NCBI RefSeq assembly: GCF_015840715.1
Contig: NZ_CP060397.1
Span: 1,240,001 to 1,304,000, forward strand
Length of the DNA: 64,000 nt
Reading direction: 5' to 3'
Source of the DNA: Synechococcus sp. CBW1004
GTDB taxonomy: Bacteria; Cyanobacteriota; Cyanobacteriia; PCC-6307; Cyanobiaceae
A model generated the notes under the pieces. That model was not told where the DNA came from, searched no databases, and was given only the letters and a program-made list of their open reading frames with translations. The position numbers were made by a program, and so were the translations under genes. Positions 54,303-64,000 of the stretch are shown piece after piece. Each line of letters starts with the position of its first letter. Positions within the stretch are counted from its first letter, which is position 1.

Positions 54303-55784
54303 TCACAGATCGCCGAAGCCCTTGCGGTTCTTCCTGGGCTTCGGCGGGCGCGGCGCACCGCCGCCACGCCCCGCAGGCGCCCCCATCCCGGGCATTCCCG
54401 GCATACCGCCGCCCATGCCCGGGAAGCCGCCCATCCCCGGCATCCCCCCCATGCCAGGCATCCCCATTCCGGGCAGGCCGCCGCCGCGGCTCATCTGGCG
54501 CATGAAGCCGCGCATCTGCTGAAAGTTCTGCAGCACCTTGTCCACCTCCGCCGGGGTGTGACCACTGCCGCTGGCAATGCGGCGCCGGCGGGAGGGATTG
54601 GCGGCCAGCAGGTCAGGGTCGCGGCGCTCGGCTTCCGTCATCGAGCCGATCATCGCCTCGATCTTCTTCAGCTGCTCCTCGCCCTGCTTGAGCATGCCGT
54701 CGTCGATCTTGTTCATCCCCGGGATCATCTTCATCAGGCCGCCCAGGGAGCCCATGCGCTTGATCAGGCGCATCTGTTTGACGAAATCGGAGAAGTCGAA
54801 GCTGGCTTCCTGCAGCTTGCGCTGCATCTGCTCCACATCCGCCAGCTCCACCTCCTTCTGGGCCTTCTCCACCAGCGTCAGCACATCGCCCATCCCGAGG
54901 ATGCGGCTCGCCATCCGCTCCGGATGGAACGGCTGCAGCGCCTCCACCTTCTCGCCGGTGCCGATGAACTTGATCGGCGCACCGCTCACCTTGCGGATCG
55001 ACAGGGCGGCACCACCCCGCGAATCGCCGTCGAGCTTGGTGAGCACCGCCCCGGTGAGCCCCACCTGCTCATGGAAGGCGCGCGTGAGCTCAGCTGCCTC
55101 CTGGCCGATCATCGCGTCGACGACCAGCAGCACCTCATCGGGCTGCACCGCCTCGCGGATGCGCACCATCTCCTCCATCATCGACCGGTCGATCTGCAGG
55201 CGACCCGCCGTGTCGACCAGCACCGTGTCGAAGCCCTCGGCCTTCGCCTTTTCCACACCGGCGGCAGCGATGTCCTCCGGTTTCGCCTCGGCGCCGAGGC
55301 TGAACACCTCCACACCGATCTGACGACCCAGCGTCTGCAGCTGATCGATCGCCGCCGGCCGGTAGACGTCGGCCGCCACCAGCAGGGCCTTGCGGCCCTT
55401 CTCCTTGAGATGCAGGCCGAGCTTGGCGGTGGCGGTGGTCTTGCCCGCCCCCTGCAGGCCCGCCATCAGCACCACCGAGGGCTCGCCCGCCTTGCCGCCG
55501 GCGGCCAGGGGCGCGTTCTCACCGCCCATGGTGTCCACCAGCTGCTCATGCACCACCTGGATGAACTTCTGGTCGGGGCTGATGCCGCGCACCACCTCCG
55601 TGCCCACGGCCTTGCGGCGCACCTCCTCGACGAACTCCTTCACCACCGGCAGGCTGACGTCCGCCTCCAGCAGGGCGCGACGCACCTCCTTCAGCGCCCC
55701 CTCGACATTCGTCTCCGAGATCGACGCCTGTCCCCGCAGACTCTTGACGGCATCTTCAAACCGCTGGGAAAGCTCGTCGAACAT
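54303..55784 (-). CDS. ffh: Signal recognition particle protein Ffh/SRP54
   Basis: A 493-aa GTPase that with 4.5S RNA targets nascent membrane proteins. The N domain (MFDELSQRFEDAVKSLRGQA) precedes the G domain with VVLMAGLQGAGKTTATAKL (G1, about 103-121), the DTAGRL G3 motif and TKLDGDSRGG (G4). The M domain (FDFSDFVKQMRLIKRMGSLG ... RRRRIASGSGHTPAEVDKVL) binds the RNA. The C-terminus is a Gly/Met/Pro repeat (GMGGMPGMGGFPGMGG), as in other cyanobacterial Ffh. Confidence 0.96.
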   Translation of the reverse strand: MFDELSQRFEDAVKSLRGQASISETNVEGALKEVRRALLEADVSLPVVKEFVEEVRRKAVGTEVVRGISPDQKFIQVVHEQLVDTMGGENAPLAAGGKAGEPSVVLMAGLQGAGKTTATAKLGLHLKEKGRKALLVAADVYRPAAIDQLQTLGRQIGVEVFSLGAEAKPEDIAAAGVEKAKAEGFDTVLVDTAGRLQIDRSMMEEMVRIREAVQPDEVLLVVDAMIGQEAAELTRAFHEQVGLTGAVLTKLDGDSRGGAALSIRKVSGAPIKFIGTGEKVEALQPFHPERMASRILGMGDVLTLVEKAQKEVELADVEQMQRKLQEASFDFSDFVKQMRLIKRMGSLGGLMKMIPGMNKIDDGMLKQGEEQLKKIEAMIGSMTEAERRDPDLLAANPSRRRRIASGSGHTPAEVDKVLQNFQQMRGFMRQMSRGGGLPGMGMPGMGGMPGMGGFPGMGGGMPGMPGMGAPAGRGGGAPRPPKPRKNRKGFGDL

Positions 55785-55978
55785 CGCTGGCTGACTGGGG
55801 GTGCGGAACGGAACGGACGGAGACCGGCGGCAGCGCGGAGGTGCCAGCCTGATCGTGCTGGATCCGCGGACGAGCCGCGGCGTGGATGGGGGCCACCGGG
55901 CGGTGGTGAACCCTCAGCCGGCCAGTCTGCGTCCCCATCCGCTGAAGCCTGAGCGAGACCGGCGCAGCGGCAGGCGGG

Positions 55979-58234
55979 TCAACCGCCGCTGCGGGTGGCG
56001 GCCAGGCGCCAGCGCTCTCCATCGCGCCCGAACACATACACATTGCGCAGGGTCATCGGAGGCGTCGTCTCCACCACCCGGCCGCTGCTGTCACGCCGTT
56101 CGTCGCGGTAGCGGAGGCGGGCACGCACCGCCAGGCGACCATCGCTGCGCTCGACGACGCTGATGTCCTCGACATCCACAACGATCTTCTGGTTCTCTCC
56201 AGCGGCGACATCGTCGCGGCGCTCCTCGTTCAGGCGCTCGATCGGGCCGCTGCGGGCGATCTGGTCGAGCCCGGACGGCAACGGCTCGCCGGCGAGCACA
56301 TCCGCCTTCGCCTTCAGCCAGCTCTCCAGCAGTCGCCTGAGCTCGGCATCGGTCGGATCGGCCGTGGTGAGCGGGGCCAGGGAAGCGGCAGCCGCCGTGG
56401 CGGGTGGCGCCGCCGTCGGAGCACCGGAAAGGGCCGCGCCGGCGCCGCTGGTCGGCTTCGAGGCGGGAGTGGAGACCACTCCGGGACGGGGTGTCACGGC
56501 TCCGGGGGCCGGCTGCACCGGCAGGGGCACGGCACCGCGGGCCGGCGGCTGGGGCGCGCGGGGGCGAAGCGCCACGGCGGCCAGGCCCGCTGCCACGCCA
56601 AGGGCCACCACGCCCGCCACCCGCAGCGACAGGGGCCAGGTGGTCGGTCGCCAGGAGGGAGGCCGCAGGGCCCGAAGACGTTGAGCCAGGCCATCGCCGC
56701 CGGGCTCGAGGCCTGGCTCCTCCGTGCCGCGCACGCGTTCGTTCAGCCACGCCAGGCCAGGCAGACGCCAGCGGATCGGCACCTCGGCCTCGTCCTCGAG
56801 GTCGTCCTCCTCCTCGCCATAGGGGCCGAGCTCGGGGAACGGAGCGAGGGGAGGCAGATTGCCGGTGGCAGTGGCGCCACTGCCACCGCCCGACAGGGAC
56901 GCGGCGGTGGTCAGAGACGTGGAGAACGGCGAGGACCAGTCGAAGCCGCCGGAGCCCAGGGAGGTGAACGCCCCGCTCGCGGCGCCTGCGGAGGAGCCGA
57001 AGGCCAGGGGCTGAAGCGGTTCTGGGGCGGGCGGGGCGTAGTGGCGGCCGCTGCGACGGTCCTCACGCTCCACCCAGGCGATCACGTCGCGGTCGGCGAA
57101 GTAGGCGTCGAGATCGGGATCGCTCTCCAGATCCCGATAGCCGGGCAGCACGTCATTGGCGAGCCAGTCCCGGCAGTAGGCGCACAGCTGCGCCAGCGGC
57201 TCGCGGCTCTGGTGCTCGACCCAGTCGCGCAGCTCCGGGCCGGCCCCGGCGTCGAAGGTCGCCAGGGCGATGTCCACCTCCCCGAGGAGCAGGTGCAGGT
57301 TGGCGAGCAACGGTTCGATGCCGCTGCGGCCACTGGCCTGCAGGCGTTCGCGGGCGGCGGCGATCCGCTCGGGCTTGCGCTGGGCGAAGCCGGAGGCGGT
57401 GAGGGCGATGCTGCTGAGGAAATCCGCCGCCTCCGAACCGGCCTCCGCCCAGCGGCTGAACAGATCCACCTGTTCCTGCACCGTCAGGAAGCTGCGGATC
57501 TGCTTGAAGAACATCTGGAACTCCGCGCTGCTGAAGCTGGGATCCAGATCCCCCTCCAGGCCGCCGCGGCGCTGCACGAGCTGTTCGAGCAGCTCCAGGC
57601 CCTCACCGCGCTTCTCCACGGCGGTCAGCTCGCGGCTGAGCAGATCGAGCACCAGGAAAGGAGAGAGCGCATCGAGATCGCGCACCAGACGCTGACGCAG
57701 GTCCGGCAGCTGGCCCATCCGCTGCAGCAGCTGCAATCCCTGCTGCAACTGGCGGGCGGCGGCCTCGAAGTGACGGCGGCTGCGGCTCTCCTCAGCGGCG
57801 GCGCGGCAGGCCAGGCCGGCGAGAAGGCTCAGGTCGGCCTCGCGGCTGCTGCCCAGGGCCGGGGCCTGGGGGGGCTGCAGGGCGCGACAGGCCAGCTCGA
57901 AGGCCTCCTGGGCCTGGCCGGCCTCCAGCAGCAGCAGCAGCCCGGCCACCTCCAGGGAACCGGGAACATCGAGCGCCGGCACGGCATTCGGACCGCCGGC
58001 CAGGGCGGTGAGCTCGGCTTCATAGGTCCGTCGTCGCTCGCCATCGCTGAGCAGATCGGCGCTCTCGTGCAGCAGCCGGGCCCGAGCCTGCAGGGTCTCG
58101 GTGGTGAAACCCTGGTCGGGCACCCGATCCAGACGCTGATCCAGGGTGCGCAGCACCGTCTGGGCATCGCTGGCCGGGCTGACGCCGAGCAGTCGGAAAT
58201 GGTCGATCGGGAGGTCCAACCCGCCGCGGCGCAC
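55979..58234 (-). CDS. zipN: Cell division protein ZipN/Ftn2 (ARC6-like)
   Basis: About 751 aa, bitopic membrane protein that anchors FtsZ in cyanobacteria. The N-terminus LPIDHFRLLGVSPASDAQTV is the divergent J-like domain. It is followed by a long helical region with LLLLLEAGQAQEAFELACRA, a Gly/Ser-rich linker, one transmembrane helix (LRVAGVVALGVAAGLAAVAL) and the C-terminal IMS/DUF4101 domain (LRRLLESWLKAKADVLAGEP ... MTLRNVYVFGRDGERWRLAA). The frame runs on through the opposite strand of pdhA, so a start near 58234 (GTG) or 58219 (TTG, LDLPID) is required. Divergent from pdhA. Confidence 0.88.
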   Translation of the reverse strand: MRRGGLDLPIDHFRLLGVSPASDAQTVLRTLDQRLDRVPDQGFTTETLQARARLLHESADLLSDGERRRTYEAELTALAGGPNAVPALDVPGSLEVAGLLLLLEAGQAQEAFELACRALQPPQAPALGSSREADLSLLAGLACRAAAEESRSRRHFEAAARQLQQGLQLLQRMGQLPDLRQRLVRDLDALSPFLVLDLLSRELTAVEKRGEGLELLEQLVQRRGGLEGDLDPSFSSAEFQMFFKQIRSFLTVQEQVDLFSRWAEAGSEAADFLSSIALTASGFAQRKPERIAAARERLQASGRSGIEPLLANLHLLLGEVDIALATFDAGAGPELRDWVEHQSREPLAQLCAYCRDWLANDVLPGYRDLESDPDLDAYFADRDVIAWVEREDRRSGRHYAPPAPEPLQPLAFGSSAGAASGAFTSLGSGGFDWSSPFSTSLTTAASLSGGGSGATATGNLPPLAPFPELGPYGEEEDDLEDEAEVPIRWRLPGLAWLNERVRGTEEPGLEPGGDGLAQRLRALRPPSWRPTTWPLSLRVAGVVALGVAAGLAAVALRPRAPQPPARGAVPLPVQPAPGAVTPRPGVVSTPASKPTSGAGAALSGAPTAAPPATAAAASLAPLTTADPTDAELRRLLESWLKAKADVLAGEPLPSGLDQIARSGPIERLNEERRDDVAAGENQKIVVDVEDISVVERSDGRLAVRARLRYRDERRDSSGRVVETTPPMTLRNVYVFGRDGERWRLAATRSGG

Positions 58235-58327
58235 TGGCGGCCGACTGTAGGCAGAGGCAGCGATTTTGACCGCCTGCAGGGGACGGACCCCGTACAGTCG
58301 GCAGCACGAACGCCGTAGTCCCCTGAC

Positions 58328-59446
58328 ATGACCCAGGACCTGACTGCCACGCCCGCCTCCGCCGTGCTTCCCGGATCCAGCGCCGGCAGCAGCGCGATTC
58401 CCAGCGAGGCCGGCAGTCATGCCCTGCGCCATCAGAGCCTCTACCCCGCCGTCACCCCATCGGTGAGCCGCGAGGAAGGGCTGATGCTCTACCGCGACAT
58501 GGTGCTGGGGCGCCGGTTCGAGGACAAATGCGCCGAGATGTACTACCGGGGCAAGATGTTCGGCTTCGTGCACCTGTACAACGGTCAGGAGGCTGTCAGC
58601 ACCGGCGTGATCAAGGCGATGCGCGCCCAGCACGACTGGTTCTGCAGCACCTATCGCGATCACGTGCATGCCCTCAGCTGCGGCGTGCCGGCGCGTGAGG
58701 TGATGAGCGAGCTGTTCGGCAAGGAGACCGGCTGCAGCAAGGGTCGCGGCGGCTCGATGCACCTCTTCTCCCGCGAGCATCACCTGCTGGGTGGCTACGC
58801 CTTCATCGGTGAGGGGATCCCTGTGGCCCTCGGCGCGGCCTTCACCAGCCGCTACAAGCGCGACGCCCTCGGAGACAGCTCGAGCGACGCGGTGACCGCT
58901 GCCTTCTTCGGCGATGGCACCTGCAACATCGGCCAGTTCTATGAATGCCTGAACATGGCGGCCCTCTGGAAGCTGCCGATCCTGTTCGTGGTGGAGAACA
59001 ACCGCTGGGCGATCGGGATGGACCACAACCGCGCCACCAGCGACCCGGAGATCTGGCGCAAGGCGGCCGCCTTCGGCATGGCCGGTGAGGAGGTGGACGG
59101 CATGGATGTGCTGGCGGTGCGTGCCGCGGCCCAGCGCGCGATCGAGCGCGCCCGCGCCGGGGAGGGTCCGACGCTGCTCGAGTGCCTCACCTACCGCTTC
59201 CGCGGCCACTCCCTTGCCGACCCCGATGAACTGCGGGCCGCCGAGGAGAAGGAGTTCTGGGCCAAGCGCGATCCGATCAAGCAGCTGGCCGCACGGCTCA
59301 CCGCCGACGGCCTGGCCAGCGAGGCCGAGCTCAAGGAGATCGACCGCGAGATCGATGCCGTCATCGCCGACTGCGTCGACTTCGCCCTGGCGGCCCCCGA
59401 GCCCGACGCCTCCGAGCTCACCCGCTACATCTGGGCTGAAGACTGA
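58328..59446 (+). CDS. pdhA: Pyruvate dehydrogenase E1 component, alpha subunit
   Basis: A 372-aa thiamine-diphosphate enzyme subunit that decarboxylates pyruvate in the acetyl-CoA-forming complex. The substrate-channel region [20 protein letters not shown] is followed by [20 protein letters not shown] and the ThDP/Mg motif [20 protein letters not shown] ... [13 protein letters not shown]. The phosphorylation-loop-like [15 protein letters not shown] is near the C-terminus. ATG start 8 bp after CCGTAGTC; divergent from zipN. Confidence 0.95.
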   Translation: MTQDLTATPASAVLPGSSAGSSAIPSEAGSHALRHQSLYPAVTPSVSREEGLMLYRDMVLGRRFEDKCAEMYYRGKMFGFVHLYNGQEAVSTGVIKAMRAQHDWFCSTYRDHVHALSCGVPAREVMSELFGKETGCSKGRGGSMHLFSREHHLLGGYAFIGEGIPVALGAAFTSRYKRDALGDSSSDAVTAAFFGDGTCNIGQFYECLNMAALWKLPILFVVENNRWAIGMDHNRATSDPEIWRKAAAFGMAGEEVDGMDVLAVRAAAQRAIERARAGEGPTLLECLTYRFRGHSLADPDELRAAEEKEFWAKRDPIKQLAARLTADGLASEAELKEIDREIDAVIADCVDFALAAPEPDASELTRYIWAED

Positions 59447-59882
59447 GTGCGGGCCTCGATGGCGGGGCTGCTGGACCCACCGCTGCGGGCCCGCAGGCAA
59501 TCTGAGCGAGGCGATGACCCGGGCGATCTCGTCACGGTGAAGGAGTGCCGGCTGAGATGCAGCGGGGAGCTGTCGTCCGGGAACAGAGCAGCGGGACGCG
59601 CCGCCGCGGCTGACCCCTCCGAACGCCGCAGACATCCGGGGCGCAAGGCAGGCTCTCCTGATCAGCCCCGCAGCCGGGCCTGTCCAGCCTGCTGAAGCCC
59701 CGCGGCAAGGGAGGGCGACACCCCAGCGATGGGAAAGCCGGCACGATCACGTCTCCACCCAGGGCCCCATCGGGCCCACTCCGTGCGACCAGGCGCTGAT
59801 GCCGGACCAGCGACAGCGCCAGTGCCTCCAAGGAGGATCGCCTGAAACGACGGAGGATCCCGCGGCTCAGGAGAGCCGACCC
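59447..59882. other. 436-bp spacer between pdhA and the sigma factor gene
   Basis: A GC-rich region between two convergent genes with no credible coding frame. It holds a 14-bp palindrome CTGCGGGCCCGCAG at 59483-59496 soon after pdhA and a small stem-loop at 59863-59878 next to the sigma gene; either might help end transcription. Confidence 0.5.
59863..59878 (-). terminator. Possible stem-loop after the sigma factor gene
   Basis: CGGCTC-AGGA-GAGCCG forms a 6-bp perfect stem with a 4-base loop 5 bp beyond the stop codon at 59883. No T run follows, so it is only a weak terminator candidate. Confidence 0.3.
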
Positions 59883-60800
59883 TCAGGGCGTGCGACGGGT
59901 GAGGTTGCGCAGCTTGCGCAGGGCCTTGAGTTCCACCTGACGCACCCGCTCGCGCGACACATCCAGCTGGCGGCCGATCTCGGCCAGGGTGTGGCGCTCA
60001 CGCCCATCCAGGCCGAAACGCAGACCCAGCACCTCCCGCTCCTGATCGGTGAGATGGTCGAGCCAGCGGCCCAGCTGCTCCTGGTGCATGCCGCGCTCCA
60101 CCTGATCGAGCGGCTCTTCGCTGCTGTTGTCAGCGATCAGATCGCCCAGGAAACTGCGGCCCTCATCAGCGTTGATCGGGGCGTCGAGGCTGGAGGTGGT
60201 AAGGGCCTGACGCAGCAGCGCATCAAGCTCCTGAACCGGCATGCCGATCGCCTCGGCGATCTCCTGACGGCTGGGCATCGCCCCGAGCTTGTGGGCCAGC
60301 TCAAGGCTGACCTTGCGCACCGTGGCGAGGCGCTCGCTGAGATGCACCGGCAGGCGGATCGTGCGCGACTGGCAGGCGATCGCGCGGGTCATGCTCTGGC
60401 GGATCCACCAGAAGGCATAGGTGGAGAACTTGTAGCCGCGGGTGGGATCGAACTTCTCCACCGCCCGCTCGAGGCCGAGCGATCCTTCCTGAATCAGATC
60501 GAGCAGCTCCAGTCCCTTGCCCTGATATTTCTTGGCAACACTGACAACAAGACGCAGATTGGCCTTCATCATCCGCTCCTTGGAGCGGCGGCCGATCTTG
60601 ATGATCTTGCGTTCCAGAGCAGAGAAATCGCTGCGATCTGACTCCACCAGGCGCATCATCGCCTGCACCTGGTTACCCAGCTCGATCTCTTCAGCAGGTG
60701 TCAGCAGCGGTTCCCGGCCGATCGAGGCCAGATACCAGGTCATCGAATCGCTGGTCCTGCGGGTCGAGGCGCCGCCCGACCTGACGGTGGAGACAGTCAT
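59883..60800 (-). CDS. Group 2 RNA polymerase sigma-70 factor
   Basis: A 305-aa sigma factor of the RpoD-related, non-essential group 2 type. Region 1.2 is DSMTWYLASIGREPLLTPAE, and the long region 1.1 of the primary sigma factor is absent. Regions 2.1-2.4 include LRLVVSVAKKYQGKGLELLD, EGSLGLERAVEKFDPTRGYK and FSTYAFWWIRQSMTRAIA. Region 3 starts near SRQEIAEAIGM. Region 4.2 has HTLAEIGRQLDVSRERVRQV. In cyanobacteria such factors serve light, circadian or nutrient responses; which one this is cannot be told from sequence alone. Confidence 0.92.
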   Translation of the reverse strand: MTVSTVRSGGASTRRTSDSMTWYLASIGREPLLTPAEEIELGNQVQAMMRLVESDRSDFSALERKIIKIGRRSKERMMKANLRLVVSVAKKYQGKGLELLDLIQEGSLGLERAVEKFDPTRGYKFSTYAFWWIRQSMTRAIACQSRTIRLPVHLSERLATVRKVSLELAHKLGAMPSRQEIAEAIGMPVQELDALLRQALTTSSLDAPINADEGRSFLGDLIADNSSEEPLDQVERGMHQEQLGRWLDHLTDQEREVLGLRFGLDGRERHTLAEIGRQLDVSRERVRQVELKALRKLRNLTRRTP

Positions 60801-61027
60801 GCAGGAAAAAGAAGTGGAGGCAACTATCCGCCCATCCGCCCGGAAACCGCCGTGTCTTCAGCAACCTTTCAGCTTCTGCTTGCAAAAGCACACATGCGCC
60901 GCCTCGCTCTGGCCTGCAGGCCGCTTGTGTGAACGAATTGTGACAGGGATGACGTTCTCGCGTCAGGCCGGAGATGAGCTGAAGGCGGCGAACTGTTGCC
61001 GAAGTTTGCTATGGCGGCCACCAGGGT

Positions 61028-62794
61028 TCAGGCCCCGACCCTTCGTCCCGCCAGCGCAGCCGCCACCGCCTCGGGCGTGACACCACCGGGGCCATGGTGC
61101 CGCAGGCAGTCGCGGCCGGCCTGCGCATGCTCCAGGGCCACCGCCGCCAGCAGGGAGGCATCCAGAGGATGAGCGGGACGGCAGATCTCAGAGTCGCCCC
61201 CCACCGCCGCGATCCCGGCGGGCTCAGCCTCTGAGGGCTGGGTCCTGCGCGCATCACTCGCACCCGGTCCGCCCAGGGCGGCGAGGGCCATGGCGCCGCG
61301 ACCGGCGGCATACCCCGCCAGGGTGTCGCCCAGGCCGGCACGGGCACTCTCCGGAGCCGCCTGCGACACCTGCCACAGCCGGCCATCGGGAGCCGCCACC
61401 ACGCTGCGCGCCCCCTTGAGGAGCACCACCGCACCACTGGCCCCTGCGGCGTTGGCGGCAGCCTCCAGCGGCTCCAGTTCGCTCCACTGCGGGAAGAGCC
61501 GGTCGAACTCGCCGCGGTGGGGGGTGATCCAGGTGGGTCCGCGACGGGCGGACAACCAGGCGCCGGCGCCGAGCGGCTCGCCGCGGCAGCGCCACGCCAG
61601 CCGGTTGAGTCCATCGGCGTCGAGCAGCAGCAGTCCCGCGAACCGCTGCAGCCGCAGCCACACCGCCTCCTCGCCGCTGTGGTCGCCCCTGGCCCGGGCG
61701 CCCGGCTGTCCGGGGTCGTCGGCGGGGCCCAGACCGGGGCCGAGCAACACCGCATCGAGACGCACCAGATCCAGGTGCTCCAGGGCCGCCAGATCCAGAC
61801 CGCCGCCGGCACCGCTCGGGAGGGCAGCTTCCACCACCACATGGGGCTGGCTCAGCCACAGATCACCCGCCAGTTCCTCCGGCAGGGCCGCCCGCAGGCT
61901 GCCGCAGCCCGAGGCGCTCGCCCCCGCCAGGCTCAGGGCGGCGGCGCCGCGATAGCGGCGACTGCCGGCCACCAGCAGCAGCCGGCCCCGGCCGTACTTG
62001 GCCGCCGCCGGATCGAGGGCCGGCCAGGGCGCCGCAGCGGCATCGCCCGGGCACAGGCACAGAGGGGTCGTCGGCGGCAGCTCCGCGAGCAGGGCCGCCG
62101 GCAGTCCCAGATCGATCCGCTCCAGCCGCCCCACCCGCGCCAGGGCACGGTCCTGCAGGAAGCCACGCTTGAGCAGGCCGATGCTCCAGGTGAGGGCCGC
62201 GGTGGCGGCACCCCATCCCAGCAGACGGCCGCTGTCGGCGCACAGACCGGTGGGGCCATCCACCGCCACCAGCGCCCCAGGCCGCTGGCGTTGCCGCTCC
62301 TCCAGCAGGGTCTCGAGCGGCTCGCCGGGGGGCCGCCTCTGGCCGATGCCGAACAGGGCGTCCAGCCACAAAGCAGGATCGGCCGGATCGGGAGGCTCCG
62401 CCAACCGAGGAATCCCGAGCCACAGGGCATGGCGCAGGTGATCGGCCGTCAGCGACTTGTGGCGCTCGAACGGGCTCCAGATCCGCACCGGCAACCCGGC
62501 CAGGTGCAGTTCGCGGGCCACCACCAGGCCATCGCCGCCGTTATGGCCCGGCCCCACCAGCACCAGGACCCCCGCCTCCGCCGGCCAGAGCAGCTCCTGA
62601 GCGGGATCCGGACGCTGCGCCGCCGGTCTCAGGCGCTGGCGCAGACGCTCCGCCAGGGCCAGGGCCGCCTTCTCCATCAGCGCCGGCACCGGCAGGCCGC
62701 TCTCGAACAGCTGCTGCTCCAGCTGGGCCATCTGGGCACCGCTCACCAGCAGGTGGTCCGCATCCGGTGGGAGCCAGCTGCAGCGGATGGGCAC
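61028..62794 (-). CDS. nnr: Bifunctional NAD(P)H-hydrate repair enzyme
   Basis: A 588-aa fusion. The N-terminal domain is the NAD(P)HX epimerase (YjeF_N): [40 protein letters not shown] and [13 protein letters not shown]. The C-terminal domain is the ATP/ADP-dependent NAD(P)HX dehydratase: [63 protein letters not shown] and [15 protein letters not shown] (equivalent of GTGDVLAG, here with Leu). A low-complexity insertion follows ALAALGGPG. Divergent from mnmA. Confidence 0.92.
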   Translation of the reverse strand: MPIRCSWLPPDADHLLVSGAQMAQLEQQLFESGLPVPALMEKAALALAERLRQRLRPAAQRPDPAQELLWPAEAGVLVLVGPGHNGGDGLVVARELHLAGLPVRIWSPFERHKSLTADHLRHALWLGIPRLAEPPDPADPALWLDALFGIGQRRPPGEPLETLLEERQRQRPGALVAVDGPTGLCADSGRLLGWGAATAALTWSIGLLKRGFLQDRALARVGRLERIDLGLPAALLAELPPTTPLCLCPGDAAAAPWPALDPAAAKYGRGRLLLVAGSRRYRGAAALSLAGASASGCGSLRAALPEELAGDLWLSQPHVVVEAALPSGAGGGLDLAALEHLDLVRLDAVLLGPGLGPADDPGQPGARARGDHSGEEAVWLRLQRFAGLLLLDADGLNRLAWRCRGEPLGAGAWLSARRGPTWITPHRGEFDRLFPQWSELEPLEAAANAAGASGAVVLLKGARSVVAAPDGRLWQVSQAAPESARAGLGDTLAGYAAGRGAMALAALGGPGASDARRTQPSEAEPAGIAAVGGDSEICRPAHPLDASLLAAVALEHAQAGRDCLRHHGPGGVTPEAVAAALAGRRVGA

Positions 62795-62850
62795 GACGAA
62801 CCGGCCGGACTGGCCTCCATGATGGAAAGATCCGCCTGGAGCGACCAGCG

Positions 62851-64000
62851 ATGCATGCCGGCGTCTGCACGCCCCCTGGCCCCGACACCGCCACCCCGGC
62901 CGCTGATGGCCTGACCGCTGACGGCCTGACCGCTGACGGCCTGACCGCGGAACGATCCATGGCCGCCGGACCGGCCGAGCCGGTGCAGGCTGTGCTGCAG
63001 CGCCTCTCCGACTGGCCGGGCGAGAAGCGGGTGGCCGTGGGCCTCTCCGGCGGCGTCGACAGCTCCCTCACGGCGGCATTGCTCGAGGCGGCAGGCTGGC
63101 AGGTGGAGGGGCTCACGCTGTGGCTGATGAGCGGCAAGGGCGCCTGCTGCGCCGAAGGCCTGGTGGATGCGGCCGCCCTCTGCGAGCAGCTGGGCGTGCC
63201 CCATCACGTGGTCGATTTCCGCGAGCACTTCCGCGCGCAGATCGTTGATTTCCTGGTGGAGGGCTACGGCCAGGGGATCACGCCCCTGCCCTGCTCCCGC
63301 TGCAACCGCAACGTCAAGTTCGGCCCGATGCTGGAGTGGGCCGAGCGCGAGCGGGGCATCGCGCGCATCGCCACCGGCCACTACGCCCGCGTGCGGCCCG
63401 GCGACGCCTCCGATGCCCTGCCGGTACCGGGCGACGGCCGCGGCAGGGCCCAGCTGCTGCGCGGCCTCGATGCGCACAAGGATCAGAGCTATTTCCTCTA
63501 TGACCTGCCGGTCGGGCAGCTGGATCGGCTGGTGTTCCCCCTGGGTGAACTGACCAAGCAGGACACCCGGGCCGAGGCCGCCCGCCGGGGCCTGCGCACC
63601 GCCGCCAAGCCCGAGAGCCAGGACCTCTGCCTGGCGGATCACCACGGTTCGATGCGCGCCTTCCTCGACGCACACCTGCCGCCGAGGCAGGGCGAGATCG
63701 TGCTGGTCGACGGCACCGTGGTGGGCCGTCACGACGGCATCGAGCACTTCACCATCGGCCAGCGCAAGGGGCTCGGGGTGGCCTGGAGCGAGCCGCTGCA
63801 CGTGGTGCGGCTGGATGGCGCCTTCAATCGGGTGGTGGTAGCCCCCCGTTCCGCCGCGGCACGGGCCTCCTGCACGGTGGGAGCGGTGAACTGGAGTGCG
63901 ATCGCCCCGCCGACGCAGCCGCTCGAGGTGGAGGTGCAGGTGCGCTATCGCAGCGGCGCCGTTCCGGCACGGCTCACTCCTCTGAGCGCCACCGAGAGCG
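62851..64000 (+). CDS. mnmA: tRNA-uridine 2-sulfurtransferase, runs off right edge
   Basis: Thiolates U34 of Lys/Glu/Gln tRNAs. The PP-loop [20 protein letters not shown] is seen about 60 residues in. The catalytic Cys region [47 protein letters not shown] and the second Cys region [20 protein letters not shown] follow. [14 protein letters not shown] lies near the cut end. The ATG at 62851 has GGAG 9 bases upstream and adds a 36-residue leader containing three ADGLT repeats; the ATG at 62959 ([16 protein letters not shown]) is the conventional alternative. Confidence 0.93.
   Translation, partial: MHAGVCTPPGPDTATPAADGLTADGLTADGLTAERSMAAGPAEPVQAVLQRLSDWPGEKRVAVGLSGGVDSSLTAALLEAAGWQVEGLTLWLMSGKGACCAEGLVDAAALCEQLGVPHHVVDFREHFRAQIVDFLVEGYGQGITPLPCSRCNRNVKFGPMLEWAERERGIARIATGHYARVRPGDASDALPVPGDGRGRAQLLRGLDAHKDQSYFLYDLPVGQLDRLVFPLGELTKQDTRAEAARRGLRTAAKPESQDLCLADHHGSMRAFLDAHLPPRQGEIVLVDGTVVGRHDGIEHFTIGQRKGLGVAWSEPLHVVRLDGAFNRVVVAPRSAAARASCTVGAVNWSAIAPPTQPLEVEVQVRYRSGAVPARLTPLSATES
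62902..62946 (+). repeat. Three tandem 15-bp repeats in the mnmA leader
   Basis: Three consecutive 15-bp units (GCTGAyGGCCTGACC) encode [15 protein letters not shown] in the frame of mnmA. The first unit differs at one base. Confidence 0.85.

Noticed and set aside
58260-58300. Sigma-70 promoter TTGACC ... TACAGT before pdhA
   Set aside because: The spacing between the hexamers is about 21 bases, too long for a normal promoter; recorded only as a chance match.
58320-59635. Very long minus-strand frame continuing upstream of zipN
   Set aside because: The frame stays open by chance on the strand opposite pdhA, which has all expected PDH E1 alpha motifs; ZipN homology begins only at LPIDHFRLLGVSP near 58219.
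1-64000. CRISPR array or tRNA/rRNA genes
   Set aside because: No regularly spaced short repeats other than IS copies were seen, and no cloverleaf-like segment with a T-loop consensus was noticed; a tRNAscan/Infernal run would be decisive.

Overview
The window looks like a chromosome segment of a picocyanobacterium of the Synechococcus/Cyanobium type. The right third carries housekeeping genes in a compact order that I associate with that group: mnmA, nnr, a group 2 sigma factor, pdhA, the FtsZ-anchoring ZipN/Ftn2 (ARC6-like) protein, ffh, rpsP and phoH. These genes are GC-rich, densely packed and not interrupted. No rRNA, tRNA or CRISPR array was seen.

The left two thirds (about 1-50,100) is a surface-polysaccharide region crowded with insertion sequences (IS). 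I use local names for recurring elements. IS-A is 1,231 bp with a 327-aa transposase and 4-bp target duplications. IS-B is 1,762-1,767 bp; IS-E and IS-F are its relatives; all three give 6-bp duplications. IS-C is 1,392 bp with a 4-bp duplication. There are also one IS630, one IS66 and two IS1182 remnants. Several are nested, and exact target duplications allow broken host genes to be rejoined.

Region by region: 1-1103 is the end of a glycosyltransferase/methyltransferase pair. 1300-8001 is a pile of at least six IS elements or remnants. 8002-8937 holds two truncated sugar genes (sulfotransferase, glucose-1-phosphate cytidylyltransferase). 10206-11970 is a glycosyltransferase plus methyltransferase. 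12757-18370 is an intact six-gene operon: sulfotransferase, GT-A transferase, methyltransferase, GT4, fucosyltransferase-like protein and GT2. 18486-27167 is IS-rich and contains a GT10 fucosyltransferase broken by one stop codon. 27168-34822 holds a shattered rfbF under IS-E and IS66, an MsbA-type ABC exporter and decayed genes. 34877-39412 has sugar-nucleotide enzymes and a VapBC pair. 40143-46690 has a TIGR03790-type gene and a small membrane-protein gene, each split by IS. 46787-50071 is galE-fcl-gmd, which makes UDP-galactose and GDP-L-fucose.

Taken together the genes suggest export of a fucose-containing, probably sulfated, heteropolysaccharide: gmd/fcl supply GDP-fucose, two galE and a UDP-glucuronate epimerase supply hexoses and uronic acids, fucosyl-, glycosyl-, methyl- and sulfotransferases build and decorate it, and an ABC exporter may move the lipid-linked product. 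This is inferred from gene content. The best leads are gene fragments that only become visible after removing IS elements: a 152-aa membrane protein, the TIGR03790 gene and rfbF.
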